From positions 113,144,916 to 113,208,915 of the forward strand of contig BSWB01000001.1 of NCBI GenBank assembly GCA_033239125.1: DNA of 64,000 bases. The letters are read 5' to 3'. The DNA is from Fagopyrum homotropicum. Taxonomy: Eukaryota; Streptophyta; Magnoliopsida; Caryophyllales; Polygonaceae. Positions 57,716 to 64,000 of this stretch are shown piece by piece. Positions within the stretch are counted from its first letter, which is position 1; every line of letters begins with the position of its first letter. Below the pieces are notes generated by a model. It searched no databases. It saw only the letters and a list, made by a program, of their open reading frames with translations, and was not told where the DNA came from. The position numbers and the translations under genes are program-made.

Positions 57716-59530
57716 CGATGAACATTAACAAGAGTAACGTAGCGTAGCGTAGCTGCAACTTTAGCCTGAATACCCACGTTCCTGATCAGATGCATCATGC
57801 AAATTCCTAATATATTAATCGATCCCTAACAAATCCAGTAAATGCCTGCAGATTTAAATGAGAGTCGTTGTCGTTGCCGTTGCATCACGGCCATCACCTC
57901 TAGGCCAAAGCGCTCATTTTCATGGCTACCGTAGCTCAGATGTGTGTTTGGGCGCCAGTGAGGCCATGTATTCCGATTTCACAAAAAACAGTGAGAAATC
58001 CGTTTGGTGGTATCAGATCATGCAAGGCTTCGGGAACAGATCGTTCGTCGATAACGGCAAATAAGAGTTTGAAGGATTACTTTGAAGAGGCTGAGGCTTT
58101 GATCGATTCGTTTGGGGGAAGTGATTCTCCGCCTCCGCCGCCTCGGTGGTTCTCGCCATTGGAGTGTCGTTTGAAGTCTGATGAATCGCCGCTTCTTCTA
58201 TATCTACCTGGTCGGTCACTTACTTCCCTTTCTCAATTTCCCTTCTGCTTTAACGTACCAATTTAAAATTACATAAATACAAACTTTTCCACGGACTCTA
58301 CTATTTGACCGAGCAAGTTGAATATTTATCATTAAGATTTGTGACATTCGTTGGTAATGTTACAAATTCTGAGGCAGTAATTCAACAAGAATATCCATTC
58401 ACACGATCCTCACTCACAGCACAGACAGCATTGCGAATTTGGGATGGGTGACAAATTTAAATGAGCCGATGAGTGATATAACAATAAATTTCTTCCCTGA
58501 CTGAAAACTTGTTAATGGCATCTTCAATGAGTTGTGTCTGTTTCTTCGTTGCTTGATTGATTCAATTATTTAAACTCATTGACTAGTTACTTTTATAATA
58601 AAAATTTCAGGGATTGATGGTGTTGGACTAGGACTCATCTTACAACATCAGAACCTTGGAAAGTTAGTACATGCAACTGAATAACTATTACCTTCTGCAA
58701 TTGCCATTCTCTCTACATAGGCTTATCCAGCACTGGTTTTCTGATTTTCTAAAGTGAAACTTCATTAGCAGACCCAGAAGACCCAGCTTTCTGTTATTAA
58801 TACATCATTAACTTATATCCTCCCTGCTCTGCTTATGATATTCCTTCTTCTATTTGAAGGCTTTTTGATATATGGTGCTTACATATACCAGTCATGGATC
58901 GAACTTCATTTCAAGGTACATCACTCACCCCTCCTAGTTCCTATTCTCCCAATTCACCCTACAAAAAAAGTACAATCTTGTGGTTCATGAAGTTTTACCA
59001 AGGACATTCTAAGAAACATTTATGATGTTTTTATACTTACGTTATATAGCACATACATCAGCGGGCAATTACTATGTCCCTGCGTTTCAGATTTGGTCCT
59101 GCTGGTTGAGGAAACTGTGAGGTCTGAGAGTCAGGGGTTAAAGGGTAAACCAGTATATCTTCTCGGAGAGTCGCTTGGAGCGTGCTTAGCACTAGCAGTT
59201 GCAGCTCGTAACCCTCATGTGGATATTGTACTTATTTTGGCAAATCCTGGTGAGAGAGCTTCTTTGTTGCACCTTTCAATCTTGGATTTTCCATCTTTTT
59301 GGGTTCAGGGAGATTGCTCAACTTTACTCGACTGTTTTATCCAGGCTTTCAGTGGATTGTATCGGGATTTAAAATGGCTTTTTATCCTTTTATTGTGATT
59401 TGACTAAAATATATTGTTGATATATCCGGAACTTCTTATTGCAATTCCCCTTTGCAGTATCTGCTTCGTGTGCTTGAACACCTGCCTTTTCAACCTTCTG
59501 ACAATGTAGCACAACTGTTGAGCCTGATAT

Positions 59531-60050
59531 TGTTGGGGAAAACTCCGCGTTCCCGACTCACACCGGATATGTATAAACGGGTGTTTTATTGCGCACTCAC
59601 ACTTGTACACCAACCTCACTTACAAGCTCCTTTTAAAAGCCTTTATTACTCTCTTCTTGATGGAGTTACACAAGTGAGGGGTGGTCACTCCTATTTATAG
59701 CCATTTCCACATCCTCTATGAGAAGGTTTCGGATCTTGATTTTCCTAGATTATTCCGAACTCTTCTCACTCAATCTTGTACATGTATAAGACTCTCCCTA
59801 GAATTCTAGTCTACTCTATAAGGTTCCGTCGAGTTCTAGATTTCTCTATTGTCATCCGGGTAGCTCCGCCTCCTTCCGGAAGGTTCCGCCACCATCCAGA
59901 GTATTCCACTTTATTTCAGAAGAATCCACCATATTCCGGAGTGTTCCACCACCTTCCGAAATATTCCGTCTTCTTCCAGAATGTTCTTCCACCTTCTAGA
60001 GTGACTCATTATCACAATATTTATATTTGAAAATATGAATTATCCTAACA
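59531..60050 (-). repeat. Left LTR (3') of the pol-less copia
   Basis: 520 bp; the second half is an exact-period 20-bp array (see 59794-60013). The plus-strand ORFs 59452-59700 and 59776-60030 are not genes. Confidence 0.92.
59794..60013. promoter_or_regulatory. 20-bp tandem array of heat-shock-element-like modules
   Basis: Eleven consecutive units start exactly every 20 bp from 59794 to 59994. The consensus core is TTCnnGAAnnTTC: 59874 (TTCCGGAAGGTTCCGCCACC) and 59974 (TTCCAGAATGTTCTTCCACC) are perfect three-box heat shock elements, and 59934 and 59954 have one mismatch each. The same array is in the other LTR at about 61728-61947. In plants such elements bind heat-shock factors; activity here is inference. 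Confidence 0.75.
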
Positions 60051-60132
60051 ATTCCTCCCTTAATTCATATTTCCAAATATCTCCACAACATCCGAAAATC
60101 TCACCTTCGTCTGCTTCTTAGTTCCAGTGCCA

Positions 60133-61391
60133 CTACATCCTTTTTCGCACCGCTCTTCCATCTAAGAAGCAAATGTTTTTCTCGTCCTTACGGCCTCGCA
60201 TCACCAAGCGTCTCCCCTTGAACACCTTGCACCACCTTCTCGTGCCGACGAACTTGTACCCCTCCATTGTCATCGCACCCAACGAGATGACATTCACGTT
60301 CGCTGATGGCACATACCTCACATTGTGTAGAGTGTGGCTTGCACCGTTATGAAGCCTTATCCTCACGCTTCCGGTACCTTCGACCTTCAACTTCTCACCA
60401 CTCACCGAGTTGAAGTGACCAAACTCTCCACCAACCTTCAAGGTGTCAAATATTGCTTGGTCCCTACACACATGCATCGAGGCAGCGCTATTTATCACCC
60501 ACTCTGACTTGGCGGTCTCCTCACCCGTCGCCAAGTAAACATCTCCGTAATCAACTTCACCCTCAACTTCACTAACCACATTTGTACGGGAGTCCTCTCT
60601 CTTCTTTCCCGGAAACATCTCTCTCAACTTCTTTAAGTCCTCCCTCATCGACACCGGGCTTGCATGTGACCCCTCTCCCCGCAGTAGAAGCACTCGACCT
60701 CACTCAAATCTCGTCGCGAGCCTGATCTCGGCCTCGGGTCATCATGCCTCCTCCACTGACTCCTCCCTCGTTCTCGCTCCCCAGCAACTAGTATGCGATC
60801 CTCTCCTTTGTCGATAGCATCATTCTTCATCATCATCCTCTCACTCTCCCGCAAAGCAGCGGTCACCTCATCTAGAGTGAGAGACTTCCTTCCTACAAGT
60901 AACGTCTGCACCAAAGACTTGTAGGACTTCGGCAATGATGCTAGCAACAACAACGCTTGCTCCTCTTCTCCAATTTTGTCATCAGCGTTCAGCAATTGAC
61001 ATACTAGTTGATTAAACGAGTTAATGTGGTCATGAGGATTACCTCCTTCCTCCATCTTGAGCGAGTAAAGCTCCATCTTCAAGCACAAACGGTTGGTCAA
61101 CGATTTCGACGCGTAGATGCTCTCGAGCTTCTCCCACAACGCCTTTGGTGTGGTCTCCTTCAACACACCATACTTAATCTCGGGAGCCAACGCCAACCGA
61201 ATTGTACTTACCGCCTTCCTTTGGATGCTTCTCCACTTCTCCTCGCTCATCGATCTAGGCTTCTCCTCCTCTAGAGCTTGGTCAAGACCCTGCTGCACCA
61301 AGAGATCTTGAATTGTACTCTACCACAAAGTGAAGTTGATCTTCCCATCAAAGAGTGGAATCTCGAACGCCCTCATCACCTCGGCCGCCAT
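60133..61391 (-). pseudogene. Copia gag-protease fragment with active-site change
   Basis: ATG at 61391 (MAAEVMRAFEIPLFDG) with an in-frame TAG at codon 24 (61322-61320, where CAG would fit). The gag domain (LAPEIKYGVLKETTPKALWE, SFNQLVCQLLNADDKI) follows and then a CCHC knuckle CFYCGERGHMQARC. The frame shifts right after the knuckle. The second ORF has a protease-like WVINSAASMHVCRD, with asparagine where the catalytic aspartate is expected, then pre-integrase-like LHNVRYVPSANVNVISLGAM. It ends at 60133 without integrase. Confidence 0.88.
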
Positions 61392-61465
61392 CACGCCAAT
61401 ACGAGATTCTTTAAGCAACAAATATTACCCGATCACCACCACCGTAACCTAGCTCTGATACCAAT

Positions 61466-61984
61466 TGTTGGGGAAAATTCCGCGTTCCTGACTCACACCG
61501 GGTTGTATAAACGGGTGTTTTGTTGCGCACTCACACTTGTACACCAACCTCACTTACAAGCTCCTTTTAAAAGCCTTTATTACTCTCTTCTTGATGGAGT
61601 TACACAAATGAGGGGTGGTCACTCCTATTTATAGCCATTTCCACCTCCTCTATGAGAAGGTTCCGAATCTTGATTTTCCTAGATTATTCCGGACTCTTCT
61701 CACTCAATCTTGTACATTTATAAGACTCTTCCTAGAATTCTAGTCTACTCTATAAGGTTTTGTCGAGTTCTAGATTTCTCTATTGTCATCCGGGTAGCTC
61801 CGCCTCCTTCCGGAAGGTTCCGCCACCATCCGGAGTATTCCACTTTATTTCAGAAGAATCCACCATATTCCTGAGTGTTCCACCACCTTCCGAAATATTC
61901 CGTCTTCTTCCAGAATGTTCTTCCACCTTCTAGAGTGACTCATTATCACAATATTTATATTTGAAAATATGAATTAGGCTAACA
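61466..61984 (-). repeat. Right LTR (5') of the pol-less copia
   Basis: 519 bp, TGTTGGGG...CTAACA, with the 20-bp array at about 61728-61947 (TTCCGGAAGGTTCCGCCACC at 61808). Confidence 0.92.
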
Positions 61985-61992
61985 GATATCAG

Positions 61993-62269
61993 GTTTATTT
62001 GCCATTTTTTGTCTCCATTATAATCTATCTTTCAACATTTTTGGTCCATCAATGTCATGAATGACTTCAGCATAAATTGATTTATTTGCTAAGATTTGCA
62101 GTTTTAAAAAGTACCTTCATTTCTTCTAGCTATTTGAACACAATGGTAGTTGGAAAATGTAAAATTATATCAGACCCTAGGTGTTAGTTGCTCTTTGTCC
62201 TTCATTTAGATGGTAAATGCAAACCTTTGCTATTAATATTAAAGTTCTTAGTGGAAAACTAGAAGTCAT
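61993..62269 (+). other. Esterase intron following exon 5
   Basis: Starts GTTTATTTGCC after CAG, so a plausible donor. AT/T-rich, intron-like, with no exon recognised before the LINE begins. Confidence 0.5.
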
Positions 62270-64000
62270 CAAGACGTGCCACTGAAAACGCTCTCTTCCT
62301 TCCTAAAAAAAAAACCCCTTTGCCGGAGTAGGCTCCCCCGGCTTGCTCCACCCCGGTGTGGCTGCCCAACCACGTCCCCACCCTTCCTCCCTCCCCAGAT
62401 GGGCGGCTCCAAGAAAACCAAGAAGCACTCCATCAAACTCTCTGAACTTAACCGAGGTCCAAACAGCCAAACTAAACCAGGAACTCCTAGTTCTTCTTCA
62501 AAGCCAACGAGCCCCTTTGAGAAGATCCCCGAAGAGCTCATCCAATCCAATAACTGCAGACTCCACAAAGCCATGGCTGCAAAAGCTCCCCCTCTCACCT
62601 CGGATACCCTCGTCCCTCACGCTAACGCTCCTACCATAACCACCCCAATACCAAAGCCAACCACATCTGCTGATCATTCTATGCCCCCTCAGGTTAATAC
62701 AGCTCCATCGCTCTCCCAATCAAACCAAACCTTAAGCATGGATGCTTCCACCACACCAAACTCCCAACCTTCTCTCGATCAAAACAAAGTGCTCTCCTCC
62801 CCCTCTATTCACATCTCACCCATGGGAAGCATCAAGGATACTAACCTACCCCCTAAAACCCCCCAATAAATGCCAATATTGGTGCTTAGAATGTGAGGGG
62901 ATTAAACCACCCAAACAAGCAAAAAATGGTTCGTGAAGTGGTTAGTAGGCACAACCTCGATATTCTGGCAATTCTTGAAACTAAACTCTCTACTAACATG
63001 ATGAGTAATCTGAGCTCCCTCATCCCACACTAGACTCATACATCTAATGTCACCCCGGATCAAAAATGTCGGATATGGATTTGGTGGAATCCCAGTGCTA
63101 TTCTCCTCGCCCCCATCCTCTCAAACGACCAAATAATTCATTGCAAAATCACCTCTCTCAATCCCACATCCATCACCACTACAAACACCACAAACACCTT
63201 CGAATGTTCATTCATCTATGCCTACAACCTTGATGAGGATCGTATCCCGCTTTGGCACAACATCACCACCATTCGTCTTCTCAATCATAACTCTCCATGG
63301 ATACTTATGGGAGACTTCAACACTACTTTAAGCTCTGATGAGAAGAGTGCTCCATGCACTACCAATACCACAATCCCCTTTGACGAACTTGCAAATTGTT
63401 TCTCAACAAATGATCTCGCTGATCACTTTTTCACAGGATGCAAGTTCACATGGAATAACAAATAGATCAACTCAAGGATTTGGTGCAAATTAAACCGAGT
63501 TGTCACAAACCAGTGCTGGACTTCTTCATTCCCAAACTCTTCGGTCTACTTTGACAACCCTCTTACCTCTGATCATTCCCCAGGAATACTATCTCTTGAT
63601 GCTAAACCTCCATCTCTCAGGCGCCAATTCCGCTTCAACAATGTTTGGATCTCTCACGAGGACTTCCACAATAGTGTTGATCGCTCTTGGTCCATCTCCA
63701 CCGACCACCCTGAGTATGATACCATGTACCAACTTTCCCACAAACTCAAGAGGCTGAAGGGATCATTAAAAAAGTTCCCTAGCAGAAAGCTTGAAAATCT
63801 CTATACAAAAATCGATGCCCTAAAGCTCTCCCTCACCACCACCCAATCCAACCTATAAAACTCACCCCTTGACACCACCATGATGAATACTGAACGCACC
63901 ATTCTTCATGAGCTTAAAATTACCATGGATCATCTCCGCATCACTCTTGCTCAACTCTCAAAAGCATCATGGATCAAATCTGGCGACCAATGCACCTCTT
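62270..64000 (+). pseudogene. L1-type LINE, 5' part: short ORF1 and ORF2 endonuclease
   Basis: A GC-rich leader near 62300-62400 precedes an ORF1-like frame (MGGSKKTKKHSIKL from 62401, low complexity, stop at 62867) that lacks the usual zinc knuckle. ORF2 follows in one frame from about 62872 to the window end. It carries apurinic endonuclease motifs: NVRGLNHPNKQ, LAILETKL, FIYAYN, WILMGDFNT, SDHSPGIL. Four in-frame stops (62887 TAG, 63031 TAG, 63463 TAG, 63856 TAA) and no frameshift. Reverse transcriptase lies beyond the window. It appears to sit in an intron of the esterase gene. Confidence 0.9.

Larger units (their letters stand above)
59531..61984 (-). mobile_element. Pol-less Ty1/copia element in an esterase exon, TSD GATAT
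   Basis: LTRs 59531-60050 (520 bp) and 61466-61984 (519 bp), each TGTTGGGG...CTAACA, with GATAT at 59526-59530 and 61985-61989. On the minus strand: PBS TGGTATCAGAGC (about 61452-61463), gag, a protease segment, then a purine tract (AAGGGAGGAAT) at the left LTR. Integrase, RT and RNase H are absent. I see about 15 differences between the LTRs. Confidence 0.93.
57922..61992 (+). pseudogene. Plastid esterase/acyltransferase (PES-type), disrupted in exon 5, 3' end missing
   Basis: Exons: 57922-58210, 58611-58662, 58860-58915, 59091-59249, and exon 5 from about 59429 to 59530 resuming at 61990-61992. Phases match for exons 1-4. The product starts MATVAQMCVWAPVRP (serine/arginine-rich, plastid-transit-like), then PRWFSPLECR, LLLYLPGIDGVGLGL, LHIPVMDRTSF, and the nucleophile elbow GESLG in YLLGESLGACLALAVAARNP, then ILANP and TSYCNSPLQ. 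This matches the alpha/beta-hydrolase half of phytyl ester synthase-like proteins, which esterify phytol and fatty acids in chloroplasts. Exon 5 lacks a usual AG acceptor (CG at 59427-59428) and is cut by a 2.45-kb retroelement. A copia sits upstream and a LINE follows. The acyltransferase half would lie beyond the window. Confidence 0.85.

Noticed and set aside
57858..58064. Alternative start MRVVVVAVASRPS for the esterase gene
   Set aside because: It is in another frame and ends at 58064, whereas the frame from 57922 joins exons 2-4 in phase.

Overview
This window looks like a transposon-rich stretch of a eudicot nuclear genome. It is AT-rich and intron-bearing, and it holds two recognisable host genes: a PERK-type receptor kinase and a plastid esterase/acyltransferase of the PES (phytyl ester synthase) type. 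Nearly everything else is mobile DNA: L1-type LINEs, Ty3/gypsy (Athila/Tat-like and chromovirus) elements, Ty1/copia elements, a TRIM, a PIF/Harbinger element and Helitrons. I could not identify the species from sequence alone.

Layout. (1) 1-17310 is a four-layer nest. A decayed LINE (1-1245, resuming at 16568) is split by a solo LTR (1246-3021 plus 16554-16567, TSD TGGAG). That LTR is split by an Athila-like element (3022-16548, TSD ACTAT). The gag of that element is split by an antisense non-autonomous LTR element (5779-12127, TSD AGAAC), which is related to the solo LTR. Each join restores the older reading frame. (2) 17311-25230 holds decayed copia pieces around a PIF/Harbinger element with both of its genes in pieces. 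(3) 25657-28935 (minus) is an intact eight-exon PERK-like kinase gene with an asparagine-rich ectodomain and a 469-bp TRIM in its last intron. (4) 29466-35607 is AT-rich and marked by Helitron termini, two of them head to tail. (5) 35802-46470 is a 5'-truncated LINE (18-bp TSD) split by a 9.7-kb chromovirus (36280-45983, two 2500-bp LTRs, TSD CTCTG). (6) 46489-52941 is AT-rich, with a (TA)n tract, two minisatellites and a minus-strand Helitron (50743-52153). (7) 52942-64000 is the esterase gene hit three times: a copia with TA...TA termini just upstream of the start codon, a pol-less copia inside coding exon 5, and an L1-type LINE in the following intron, cut by the window end.

Themes. Several LTR elements have clean 5-bp TSDs and similar LTRs but lack pol, or carry a pol with lost catalytic residues, so they were probably mobilised in trans. 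The signals I find most worth checking are an eleven-unit, exactly 20-bp-period array of heat-shock-element-like TTCnnGAAnnTTC modules in the LTRs of the copia inside the esterase exon; a four-copy GAGACTTACCCGGT motif at conserved spacing in two diverged LTR families; a conserved GGGAGGCAACCC motif just downstream of the first ORF in two different elements; and short dispersed palindromes specific to each element. All calls are from reading the sequence; no database search was run.
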